From: Lytechinus variegatus
Taxonomy: Eukaryota > Echinodermata > Echinoidea > Temnopleuroida > Toxopneustidae
Assembly (NCBI RefSeq): GCF_018143015.1
Contig: NC_054755.1
Coordinates: forward strand, 12,874,124 to 12,938,123
Direction: 5' to 3'
DNA length: 64,000 bases
Below, in pieces: positions 1 through 12,300 of the stretch (position 1 is its first letter; each line of letters starts with the position of its first letter). The notes beneath the pieces are model-generated. The model saw only the letters and a program-made list of their open reading frames with translations. It ran no database searches and was not told the DNA's origin. The translations under genes were made by a program, and so were the position numbers.

Positions 1-749
1 AGCACCGACCGTCCATCTCTCTCAGATTGGTCATTTGACACCTACTTTTAATTTAAAAAAATATTGAAATACTCTGTTGATATTAGTTGCAAACCTGTAT
101 ACTATTTCTCTGTCTAAATCTATGTTTCTCATCTGTCCGTCTGAATAGCAACTGTCCATCTACCTCGTATCGGTCATTCTACACCTGCGTTTAATTGGTA
201 TGGCACCGAGAGGCTGATCCGGAAACACCTTGCATCGAGAGGCATTCAGACCTCTATGTATCCTTTATTAGTTCACCCTAATATCAAGTGCTTTGGTGAC
301 CCCTATATCAAACCCATTTTATTGAGTCAATCTTGTAGTCAAAGAAAATGTTCAGTTTAAATGTTTTTTACTTATTCTGGGCAACGACCTTTAAATGCAG
401 GTTTGAAGCCTCTCCACCAAATTAATTTCCTTTAGAAAAAGTTCAACCACATTGTGCTGCACTTGACCCAGATGACTTACATGTAATTGGTCATCTTGCA
501 TTGTTTGTGAGCTAATATCAGGTCAATGATATCAAATTATTTATCCTGTTAGCACTAAATGAAGTAATTGTGTATTCAGATTTAAATTACATGAGTCTCT
601 ATAGAATACTATTCAGTCATTGGTAATTCTCACAAAACCCAACTTAACAAACAAAGAATTCTCAGAATTTATTTTGTTTCTGTCTCTTTCCAAACACTTT
701 ATTTTTTTCTTGACCATAAAGTTTTTTCCTTAACCATAAAACCAATCAG
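1..749. other. Intron of the BRCT-domain gene
   Basis: No coding signal is seen. Positions about 431-490 resemble a scrap of the SINE body found intact at 9745 (CCACATTGTGCTGCACTTGA). The rest is plain AT-rich sequence. Confidence 0.5.
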
Positions 750-2632
750 TTATTATTATCCAAGGAAAGGTAATAAACCAAGAAGACCCGCTCCACAGGA
801 TGACGATGATAATGATGATGACAGCAAGCCATCGACTTCATCCTCTCATAGAAGCCATCGTCATAGCAACCAAGATGATAGTGGAGAGGAGAATGAGAAA
901 GAGAGGAGCGGTCTCGCCGATTTTCTGTCAGGTGTTTCCGTCTGCATCCATCAAGGTGTTGAAGGAGAAAAGGAAAGGAAGAAACTTCGTAGATACATCG
1001 TAGCATATCCTTTACATTACTTGATGGCTTTTGGTTACAATTGCTTTCTACCTAATTTCATCAAATGTTTAGGGCTAGATCTAGGGTCACATAGTTTTCC
1101 AGAGCATTGTCCATCTCCTATTCTCTGAACTGTGGTCTTAAGTTGTGTTTTAACTGTGGATAGCCAATTGAGATACAAATTTGTGAAAATTATGACTAAA
1201 TTTATCTACTCATTTAACACTCTCATCATTAGTAATTACCCAGAAATGATAAAAATTAGAACAGAGAAAGGATATTTTTTAGTTCTCTTTAATTAAACAT
1301 GATTACGTTTGGATGACTCTTTTCCTTAGGGTTGTAGTGAGTGGGAATGGACTGATGAAAATCATACCTTGATTTTAAATTATTTGAAGGCATATTTCTT
1401 GTCTGAAAAGTATTAAGATCTCAATTGTTCATAATGTCATGATAAACAATATATCATCTATTCAAACTGAAGGGTCAAAGTAACAATAATTTGATATTTC
1501 AGTCATATCATGAATCCCAAATTATCATTATTTATTTTCTCCTTGACTCCACCATACTCATAACGGTGATGTAGATGAAGAATGTTCTGACAAGACGACG
1601 CATCTTATTATTCCTGAAGGCTTTCACGAGGTAAGCAATCTTTTCTCATATGATGGAGTTCTGAAAAGGGTGTATATTTACTTGGCCTACAAGCATATAA
1701 AAAACTCAGAGGCCCGTATTCTGAAGTCGGGTTTAACTTAGACTCGGGTTTAAAGTTGTGGTTTAAGTATGGCGAGCCAATTGTCACATAAATCACTAAC
1801 AGTAGAGACATCATACTTCAGCTCATTTGGCTCTTAAATCATTCATAATTGTCTAGGAAGTCTAAAAAAATTATTGGCTTCACCATCGATGAATCAGGAA
1901 AGAGCACAGTAAACATAAGAAACATACAACTTAATAAAAAATTGATACGTTTGGCTTCCCATACTTAAACCACAACTTTAAACCTGAGTTTAACTTAAAC
2001 CCGACTTCAGAATACGGGCCAAATAGTCCAGTACCACATGGGCTAGATCCATTTGGTCTACTATCAATGTGGTATAACGGACATATGGTCTACACTACTC
2101 TTGTCTAACAACCACTTAGTCTCACCCTCAGTTAATCTAATGCCCATTTGGTGTTATTTTTACTTCATCTTTTGTTTTACTTTGTCTAATAAAAATTTGT
2201 TTCATAAACAGTGAAACTGTGGATATTGGACAAAATGGTTATACTGTAACTGGAAATAAGAAAAAAATGGTACCGTACAAAATTTTCTACCTCTATGCAT
2301 TTGAAGCTGGTAAAAGGTATATCTTTCAGTCTAAGACAAATGTGGGAAACTCTAGCATGATAATTGCATCCATTTTTCTCATAAATAATAAAATCAGATT
2401 TGATTTTTCTATCTACATGTATCTCTGTATGAAATCTTCAAAATGTTTTGAAAAATCTGAGAAAGATTGGAATTGATTTGAGTGATTTTTGTTTGTGTGT
2501 TATTCTTGTTCTTTTTAGGATATAAGTGATTTGAACAAATTCTCATCTCTGCAAGTGGTAACAGCTGATTGGCTGTGGGACAGTGTTGCTAAGCAACGGA
2601 AACAACCTGAACGTGATTATATAATCAACTGA
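750..2632 (+). CDS. 3' end of a BRCT-domain gene, probably DNA ligase III (partial)
   Basis: Three terminal exons are readable. Exon A begins at 750 after an AG and encodes a basic, then acidic and Ser/His-rich linker, followed by the BRCT start LADFLSGVSVCIHQGVEG and KKLRRYIVAY; its donor is uncertain (after 999 or after 1033, the latter fitting the next phase). Exon B is about 1575-1630 (DKTTHLIIPEGFHE, good donor gtaagc). Exon C, 2519-2632, ends with VVTADWLWDSVAKQRKQ and a TGA. BRCT domains bind phosphopeptides or partner BRCTs in DNA repair. From memory, the RRYxVAF motif, the THxL motif and the final Trp helix, all at the very C-terminus, resemble human LIG3, whose BRCT pairs with XRCC1. 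XRCC1 BRCT2 is the main alternative and fits less well. The rest of the gene lies to the left of the window. Confidence 0.6.
1711..2020. mobile_element. MITE with about 60-bp terminal inverted repeats, copy 1
   Basis: The left end starts GGCCCGTATTCTGAAGTCGG and the right end is its reverse complement; the inverted match runs on for about 60 bp through the block around GTTTAAAGTTGTGGTTTAAG. There is no coding capacity. A second copy of almost the same length lies at 60590-60900 and shares the interior, for example CACCATCGATGAATCAGGAA. No clear target duplication was found. It lies in the intron before the last BRCT exon. Confidence 0.85.
2021..2160. repeat. Degenerate TGGTCTA-type repeat tract
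   Basis: Short imperfect repeats of an ATTTGGTCTA-like unit. Similar wording recurs near 25805-26000 and 57880-57975, suggesting a decayed dispersed minisatellite. Confidence 0.35.
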
Positions 2633-5600
2633 ACATTGCATCGTAGAATGTGTTCCTTCGTCACGGAAGAAACTTCGTCATATCATCAATGTTATCGACC
2701 ATCATATGCATTTGAGAGACATTCCTACATTGAGGGAGACAGAGAAATTAGCGGCTTTCACACACAGAAAAAATGAAATTGGCAAATCGGTGTAAAAAAG
2801 TTTTTTTTTTGCATGTGCAGACAGAAAAATATAAAGAAAGTTCGCGATTGTGACTGTGATTCAATTTGCAGAGATTTTCAGAATAATCGCTATGATTTGC
2901 TGAGCATTATGTTTGAATTCCTCTGGCATTGAATGTGTTTTGTTATATCCTACAGTTCGCAGCTCATAAAATTTGTAAACCTACCTGTACAAGTACATGT
3001 GTCGATCTTTTGAAATTGGACAATCTCCGGTCATACAAGTTTGAGTGTTTCTTCCTTACAACTTCCCCCAATTTTTCAATGTGTGTGTGAACTGTCATTC
3101 GAATTCCTGGATGTAAATAAGCTGTAATTCTTGGAATCTTCATGTATTTGCCATATATTGGTTGTTGCTATGTCTGGCAAGGGTCTGGGCAAGTTTTCAG
3201 GTTGTCAAAACTCAAAAAAATACTTTTGTTTATAAAGTTTACCTATATGTATTTTAGTAAAGAGGGCCCATATCGATAAAACTCTAATACAGTTACTAGT
3301 AATCGCCTTATTGTGTATTGTTGTCTATAACTACCAGGTTTTATGAATATGAGGGGGAGGGGTCTATTATATTGAATACATAGCTCAACTCAAAGCGAAA
3401 ATTAATATAATCAGTGATTTTTTTTTCATATTTAAATTGTTATTTACAGAAATTATAAATTACTTGACTTTCATTAATCCAGGGATTATTCATGCTACCT
3501 GCTAGTCTTTCTTTCCACCTTTTTTTGCCTGCTGTAAACAAATAAATTCCCATTCTTTGGTATTTTATCTCTTCCATTAACTTTGAATAAGAAACATAGA
3601 ATTGTAGCATTCCATAGGATTTATATTCTTTTAGAGTATGTTAACATATCAGAATAACTCGCATTACATTTAATCAAACATTGTGATTGTATATGTAAGT
3701 AATAGCTTTTTTAGAAATTATAATTTTAGGAACAGCCATATGTTGAGATTATGGAAATGGAAATGTTCATATCTTGATACTTGTCTTTCAGAGATATTGC
3801 CTTATGAAGAAAGTATTTCCTATATTAGCGAGTAGGGTGTGCTCTATATTTCTCTATTTGTGTGAAGTGTATGTAATATAAATTCTGAAATACAATTAAG
3901 GATGTGCCTGTTTTTATTTTAATACGGCTTTTCTACCTTCTAAGTTGTCTCCTCGCTTCATAAATTATGTCTATTTCTTGTGTATCACCATATCAATATG
4001 TTTGTTAGAGTAATTTTTAACTATAAATGAAAGATATGTATATGAATGAATGAATGAATAAAGAGTGTAAAATAAAGAAAGAAAACAATTCATCCAAGTA
4101 GAAATTACTAGTTTATATTGACAAAATGTACATGTACACAATTTGGTTTTTTCCTTTTTTTGGGGGGGGTATGATTTTAAACATTTGTCTATTTATGTTA
4201 TGAATTGAGAAATAACAAAAGTAGTAATAATATAATGAACAATTTATGAGGTTATGTTTGAAAAGAGGGAGAAAGAGGATGTACTACCTTCTTTCAAGCT
4301 TAAAAAAGTTAGTCAGGCTTAAGCCCAAATAAAGGCTGAAATTCAAATGCGACCAAGGGCATTGGGGTTAAGATAACAGTTGTAAATACATGTAGATATT
4401 AAATCTATATAAACAAATAAATGAATAAAATTTTGCAAAATGCTATGAAAATTTTTTTAGTGTTGATATAGATGTAGGCTGTCATCCAGGATGATACAAC
4501 TGGTAGAAAGTATATTTGTCAAACAAATCATTTATAAATTTGTGCAATGCGACATGACTCTATGAGATTCCAATGTGTATTATGGAATTAAGGGCTTTGA
4601 GTCTTAAATGTGTGAAGAGTTTTGATGTATGCAAAGTGATGTTAGATAATATGTACTGTATGTTTTTGGCCATTCCTTGCTGTTGTTTTGTATGATGCCA
4701 TAGTTGACATTATTACATTGAAGTCTGACTCTGCCTATTTGTTTTGTTGAAATATTTGAATTCTGTTATGTTTGTACCACTTTTAGAATGCAAATTCTAG
4801 CTATATATTTAGGATTATGTGAATATAATACAAATCAAAGTGGATCTATGGAAAATATGTACACATTATATGTTCAGGTTCACAAGGTTAAAGGTCAACA
4901 ATTTGGACCTGAATATTTCCCTCTGTATTAAATATATGGAGTTTTATCCCCTCACTAAAATAATCTTTGCAATTTGATTGGCTCATAGCGCATCATGTGA
5001 TTGAATGACATTCCCACAAGTGTCATGTTGTATGCAAATGAGCATATTTTCCATGAAGGGTCACATGACCCGTAAATAGGCATTCTGTTTACATGAAGCT
5101 ATTTATGGCTTATGACGTCACATAAGGAGCATGTTGAAAAAGTGATATACAGGGTAATCATATACACGCTTCTATTTCTTTAAAGATTTATTTCATTGAG
5201 ATAAATTTTCTATCCTGGAGAGTGAAATTGAGTGCAGATTTAATTTTTTACAAAAGAATGCAAGATGCCCAGGGGCAAGATGTCAGACATAAAGTTTTTG
5301 AAACTATAAGAGAATGTATGATACTGTGGTTTTAAATAATAACAAAATATATATTAGATAGATATACATGCAATGGTTTGTCTATTGATTTGTCTCTTAC
5401 TATTTGTTAACAGTTTTAGGATTTTAAACAAGTTTGAGATGTTTCTTTCACCCCTGTGGAACATAATCAGATATATGAAAGCTTGCACTAATAATAGGTA
5501 ACCTGGACAAATTTCAAAACACAATGCATTTTCTAATAAAATGGAGAAATTGGGATAGAAAAAAATTAATTTTTGTAACACACAACTTACAATTTATTAT

Positions 5601-5698
5601 ATTGATGGTAATCATGCAAGAACGTAAGAATTCACAAGTTTATACAATTTTTAAAATATTTTCGTTTGAAGGAGTTGAGTAACAAAAACAAGAAAAAT
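2633..5698. other. 3' UTR of the BRCT gene and AT-rich spacer
   Basis: No exon-like frame is seen on either strand. AATAAA signals near 3541 and in 4048-4078 could end the BRCT gene's transcript. The remainder is AT-rich without recognised repeats. Confidence 0.5.
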
Positions 5699-5706
5699 AT
5701 CATCCC

Positions 5707-5911
5707 CAGGGGTGGCATCGGTATATTTTTATATGAGGGGGGGGGTGGGAGGTGAAATCACTTTTTTCTCAATTAGGGTTATTACTTTTAAAAGTTAAGC
5801 AAGACCTCTCTTCCTTTTGATTCTCTTACTTTCTTCCCTTCGTCTTTTTTCTCTACTTGAAAAGTCATGGGGGGGGGGGTCACTCCTGCTCCCATAATGG
5901 CGCCACCCCTG
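5707..5911. mobile_element. Short hAT-type MITE with perfect 8-bp target duplication
   Basis: Ends are CAGGGGTGGC and GCCACCCCTG. The flanks are ATCATCCC on both sides (5699-5706 and 5912-5919), the 8-bp duplication typical of hAT transposases. The interior is G-tract rich and non-coding. Confidence 0.85.
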
Positions 5912-6374
5912 ATCATCCCTTAAACTTGAGTGGGGGGGGGGTATTTAAAACTTAGTGGTAGAACATGCAAGGTCATGATCCCATTTGCGTTGCTCCATGA
6001 ATGAGTCAAAGTCATCATTTGTATTGTTTACTCATGCAACTGCGTTCAGCGTTTTAATGGCCACCGATGATTTATTTACATATATGGAGTCTACCCTCCA
6101 TTATGCGGGCATTATGTTCATTGCCATATGATCTACACCATCATGCAGCCGAACCATCCGTTTAGTAGTCCATGGGTAAACCTTCATCACAAGTACCCCA
6201 GCTATCGTCAAGTTTAACCAGACTATGATATTCAACTCTGTCTGATAATGATGCACGGAATTGATAGACGGAGCTGTTAACCTAAATTATTTCCGGAGTT
6301 GACACGAAATCATAACATACTTATTGCATTCATTGATTGTTCGGCTGGAAAGGAGCACTGGAATAGCAGCCAAA

Positions 6375-9300
6375 ATGTTCAAAGCTGTGAAATTGAAGGA
6401 AGTGTTGAGGTGCTGGCCGCAAGTCCGTCAAGTTCGCCTCGCAGATCCAAGGCCAAGTCTGAGAAGTTTATGTGATGACGAACGCAGCAGTAGCAGACGA
6501 CAGCTGAACGAGCCCCTCAGTGGAATAACTTTCCCGCGTGTTGGAGGGATTAGCACCATGATGAGATTACCATATCAAACAGATACTACAGGTGAATAAT
6601 ACCATGGATCGTAGGATCCATGATAATACACACACGTACGGAAACAGTTCAATCAATATTTAACTCTTATCTATCTGCAACTACAAGTATTAACATAATC
6701 GATGCACGTTATTAGTGCAGTGATCCGCTGCATAGTTCTTACAGGCAGTGGCGTACCGTGGGTCACGGCATGGGGGGGGGGGGCACCAGCAAAAATTTTG
6801 AGTCACTTTATAGTGAGCGTGCGAAGCGCGCCCAGTTGCCAGGTATACTGACCTAATAGAGACATTTTAAGGACAGTGCCATTAAACGGATATTTATCTC
6901 ACTCGCCAAATAATGCGAGCGCGAAGCTCGAGCTTAAAATTTTTGATATTCAGACCTAAAAAGGGGCATTATAATCAATCTTTTGTAACCATGATACGTA
7001 CCTGTCTCGCTAAATAATGCGAGCACGAAGCGCGAGCTGAAATTTTTGTAAATATTGACCCCCAAACAGGAAGATTTTAAGGACTATATTTTAATTATAC
7101 TTGCTTATATAGCGCTTAATACTTACTTTGTCAGAAGTCTGTAAGAGCTCTACAATATATGCAGCATAATTACTTTAGGAATCCAATAAGAGTATACACA
7201 TCTCACCATAGTCATTCAATGCGATTGCCAATAAGCACTTGCTGATTTTGTTAGAATTATATCTAAACATGCACATAAAGCACTTGTAATCGTGATTAAC
7301 ATGCCCATCTCACTAATCAAATCTTGCGAGCGCGAAGCGCCAGCTGAAAATTTAGGAAATTCAGACCTGAAGAGGGGCAATTTAAGGCTTGTTTGTAAAA
7401 ATTCATGAAGACCATACGTAGTTCACTAACCAAATGATGCGAGCGCGAAGCGCGAGCTGAAAATTTTTGATATTCAGATCAGAAAAGGGAAATTTTAAGG
7501 ACTGATTCTAGGAATTCTTGGAGAGCAGACATATTTCACCAATCCACTACTGCGAACGTAATCACGGACAGGAAATGTTTTATATTAAGACCTTAAAATA
7601 GGGCAATCACTTTAAGCAGTAATGAAAAAGAAGCATACTATTGTACATAAAACAATAATAACTCGAAGTGCGAGGAAATATATTTGGCAGTTTGGTGTAT
7701 ATGACTTGAAAACGGGAGGTTTTGGTATAACAGGATTATATATCTCGTTAAACAGACAATGCGAGCACCAGGAGCAATGGAGACATAGCCCTGAGCAAAT
7801 TATGTTTCATTAAGTTATGATATAATGTAACATTATAATGAACAATAATGTCTTCTTTCCCACAACGTTTCTCTTCCTTTCTCCCTCTTTTTTTCCTTTT
7901 CCCGTTTTTTTTTGGTCAGCCGATGGGGGGGGGGGCACGTGCCTCCCATGCCCCCCGTAGTTACGCCACTGCTTAGAGGCATATTATTGTTGTCAGCCAG
8001 GTCAGTATATCGTATATACCATACTGTCTGCCTCTATAGACATAATACACTCTCGACAATTTACAGCATGTTGTAGGCCTACCAGTGGCACAGTGAGGCG
8101 AACAAAAATGGGGATGATTAAAAAGAATATATATATATATATATATAATATACTATATCTACTGTGTGGGAAATTTGCATGGGGGAAATTAATTAAGTCA
8201 TTAAAAAATTGATAACTACAGAAATTACTACATTTTTGCAAGACAATCTGGAACGAGATTTTTTAGGGGGGGGGGCATCGACAGATCGGAGCAATGACGC
8301 AGCTCATTGATCTGCCTACAATATTGGAAGGTGAATATGGAATGACGCCGATTCCAAAGTCTTTGCAGATGTTTGCACAAGTTATTTTATGTAAGCAAAG
8401 TTTTTATACAATTTGAAAGACGACCTATTACGAGATCGATTGACATCATACTATTTTTCACTTGAATATCGTAATTTCCTTCAGCAAGAAACTCATCCAC
8501 ATTGTGCTTCCCTCAACCCAGGTGAGGTGAATGGCACCCGATAGGAAGAAATTCCTTGAATGCTTGAGCGCCTACGCAGCTCAGCTAAAGCTGGGGTGAT
8601 AATAATAGCAGGGCCCGCTGGTAGAACAGTTTTTAAAACTGAAGTGGCTACCCTGGGTAAATATACCTATATTATTATTATTGTTGTTGTTGTTATTATT
8701 ATAATATAGATATTAATACACGGCTTAGATCTTTCCTCTTTTATAATTATACTCTTACTTTAATTTTCTCCCTTCTTTTTAGTCTTAGTTTCTCTTAATT
8801 TCGCAACTTGAAAAATTATCGGAGGCGCGGTCGCCCTTTTGCCTCACCCCTTACCCATGGTGCCCCCTGTGCTAAATTTGTATAATGAATTAAAAGAGGG
8901 GGTTTTCATACCCCCCCATCTTGGACGAAAAGTAAAAAGTTTGAAGGAAGGAATCCAACTTGAAAATCAAAGGGGTCCTTCCCCCGCGATCGGCAACACC
9001 GCCTCTATAAATGATTATTGATTAGAATTAAAGACAAAATTGTTCTTTAATAAATGATTCTTGGAATTGTTTGAAAGATATGACTTGATTTGAATCTTGA
9101 CATGTAGGTTTAGATGCCTGTTATGTTGGAGTTCCGTTGGATATCGGGACATCGTACAGGTCTGGAACCAGACTTGGTCCTCGACAGATCCGCTACGAGT
9201 CATTTGTTCTTGGTCCTTGCAACTACACAGGTAGGCGATCAGAATTTTTATTGTGATGTACTAATATACTTCTACAATTTGCTACCCTTTCGCTCTCCCT

Positions 9301-12300
9301 TGATCACGACTCTTCCTCCTTCTTATTGTTTTCCTTCTCTCATCCCTTTTATTCTCCTTACCCCTTTTCAGGGGGGATCCAGTATTTTCCAAAGGGTCGG
9401 GGCAATTTTTTTCGGAGGAAAATTTTGATAAGCCAAAAAGTTTTCAACCACAAATTAAGGATATTTCATACCAAAAAAAAAATGATTAGCAAAAAAGAGG
9501 GCATTTTTTACATTACAAACTTTATTTTTTCTTCTAAAAAAGGGGTGTGTGTCCCCTGTGCCCCTATGCGCCTGCCCCTTTTTATTCTGCATTCCCCATC
9601 ATTTTAATTCTTTCTCTTACCCCCCCTCCTTTGCTTTCCCACTTTTTACGCCGCCACCAGTAAAGGGATACAGTCGTACATTAAGTGCACCTGCTAAACT
9701 ACACATTATGCACACCCTTCACTCCTTGGGGAGGATCCAAGGAGGAGCGTTGTGGCCCAGTGGATAAGTCTTCTGACTTTGAAACAGAGGGTCGTGGGTT
9801 CGAATCCCAGCCATGGCGTAATTTCCTTCAGCAAGAAATTCATCCACATTGTGCTGCACTCGACCCAGGTGAGGTGAATGGGTACCCGGTAGGATTAATT
9901 CCTTGAATGCATGAGCGCTGAAAGGCAGCTCGAGCTAAAGCCGGGGTAATAATAATAATAACAACGCGCCTCGGAATAGAATATTTCTAGATAGATGGCG
10001 CTATATAAATGCCTATTATTATCATTATCCACCCGAGATAGCATTCCGACCTTATGTTTTTTTTTCTTCAAACATACACTGCAACATCCAGGCGCAGCCC
10101 CGTTTGAGTCTCTCCAGGTCGCCGACATCGGGGACGTCACTCTTAACCTGTACGACCTCAAGAAATCTTGTGAGATGATACGAGAGCAGTATGCCACCAT
10201 CATTGCCAACGGATGCATTCCGTTGACTCTTGGAGGGGACCACACCCTGACATATCCCATCCTTCAAGCAATTAAGGTATAATTATCTTCAATAATCGAA
10301 GGGGGAGGGACACAAATTACAAGAGAGAGAAACGAGACAATGCATGTATAACAATGTTAAGTGAAGTGGATTCCATGAAGAAGCAACATTTATTATATGA
10401 ACTCTGTGAAATTGCACCCGACATCTTTAAATTGGTATTTTTCGTTCATTTGCACATTGCAACTTTTTTCCCTTCTGATAATTTTATGTTTGAACCCCCC
10501 CCCCCACTTTAATGACATCGGAGCTTGCCACTCATTTATTTCACCTCGATTTGTACCACATTGCCTTAATTATACGTCCTTAATCAATTTTCGTTTCATT
10601 TACGTCGTTTATTTTGTTTATAAGCCTATCTTATTTTGTTTGTTTTCATTTTTATTTCCCTATCCTTGTGTATTATTTTGACACGTATTTTCATTCGTCG
10701 TTTATGTTATGGGTCAAGTTTTAATGAGGCTCTTTTCGTTTATTATTCCAAATAAAACTTCTTTTATGCGTTTCATTCCTTTTCCTGTTCTGTTGTTACT
10801 CACTATACCCAAAGTATATTTTACACGGGTTACACTTCGTAATTCCGAAGGTTCTTTATTCCGAAGGTATGTAATTCCGAAACACGTAATATACTTCGAT
10901 GTTCGTTAATCCGAAAACGTAAAAGGGTTCGTTAATCCGAACTTTTGTGGCGTTATTTCAAAGGTTCGTTATTCCGAAAACAAAATGAGGTTCGATGTTC
11001 CGAAGGTTCGTTAATCCGAAAACGAAATAAGGTTCGTTGTTCCGAAGGTCCGTTAATCCGAAAACGAAATAAGGTTCGTTGTTCCGAAGGTCCGTTAGTC
11101 TGAAAACGAAATAAGGTTCGTTAATAATTTATTTTCGGACTAACCTCATTTCGTTTTCGGACTAACGAACCGTCGGAATTACGAACCTCATTTCGTTTTC
11201 GGACTAACGAACCTTCGTAATTACGAACGGCTTCGGAAATACGAACCTTCGGAATAACGAATGTATGCGATTTACACGTATATTGGGCTTGATTTATACT
11301 TATATTTTCCATATTTTATGATGAAAAAAAGTATTGATTGGTGTGTGCTGAATGCGAATTCAGGAAAATCATATTTTTATTATGATCTTTAAATCATTTT
11401 CAGGATAAGTATGGTCCAGTAGGCCTAGTTCACATCGATGCCCACGATGACGTCGCTGACTTGATGTTTGGGGAGAAGATTGCTCATGGTACTCCCTTCC
11501 GTCGGGCAGCAGAAGAGGGGTGCTTAGATCCGAAGAGGGTCATTCAGATTGGATTAAGGGGGTCAAACTATAGCCCCCCAAACAAGCTCTATCAGTTTCA
11601 AGAAGAGATGGTAATGGAACAGATTTTATCTTATCAAATTCAGTGGCGTATATGAGCCCGAGTGGGGGGGGCAGTACAGGGCGTTTTGGCAAAGTTTCTT
11701 AAAGTTTCGAGCGAGCAAAGCGAGCAAAATAAATTTTTGACCTTTTAAGAATTGAAATATAAAGTACTTTTGTGATAGATATTGACAAGATTCTCGTTTT
11801 GAACCAGGTTGTTGGCTCAGTTGATAGAGCGTCCGTCTCACAACCGGGAGGTCGGGAATTCAAACTCCGGCCTCGTCCGGCCTCGTCAGACCCAAAGAAG
11901 TTAAAGATGGGAGTTGCTGCTACGCTTTAGGAGTTTTCAACAATAAAAAAGGATAGATAAGCATATGAAAACGATTATAATAATGATAAAGTATATGAAA
12001 ATTAGAAAATGTATGAAATGATTAAGCATATGAAAATAATGAAATATATATAAAAATGGTAATGCATATGAAAATGACGAAGCATATGAAAATCATGAAG
12101 CATATGAAAATCATGAAGCATATGAAAATGATGAAGCATTTGAAAATGAAGAAGCCTGTGAAAATGATAAAGAATATAAAAATTATGAAGCATACGAACA
12201 TGTATTTGAAAATGATGAAGTATATATGAAAATGATAAAGCATGTGAAAATCATGAAACATACGAAAATGATGTAGCATATGAAAATGATAAAGTATATG

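Noticed and set aside
800-1003. Met/Thr-rich plus-strand frame over the first BRCT exon
   Set aside because: It is out of frame with the BRCT reading, which matches the family.
6324-6374. N-terminal extension of agmatinase
   Set aside because: The extension has no ATG (it would start at TTG); the first ATG at 6375 already gives a normal presequence.
9745-9820. tRNA-like sequence with box A and box B
   Set aside because: It continues into a SINE body repeated elsewhere and lacks a separate mature tRNA end. The same reasoning applies at 14759, 31280, 41601, 55586 and 63512.
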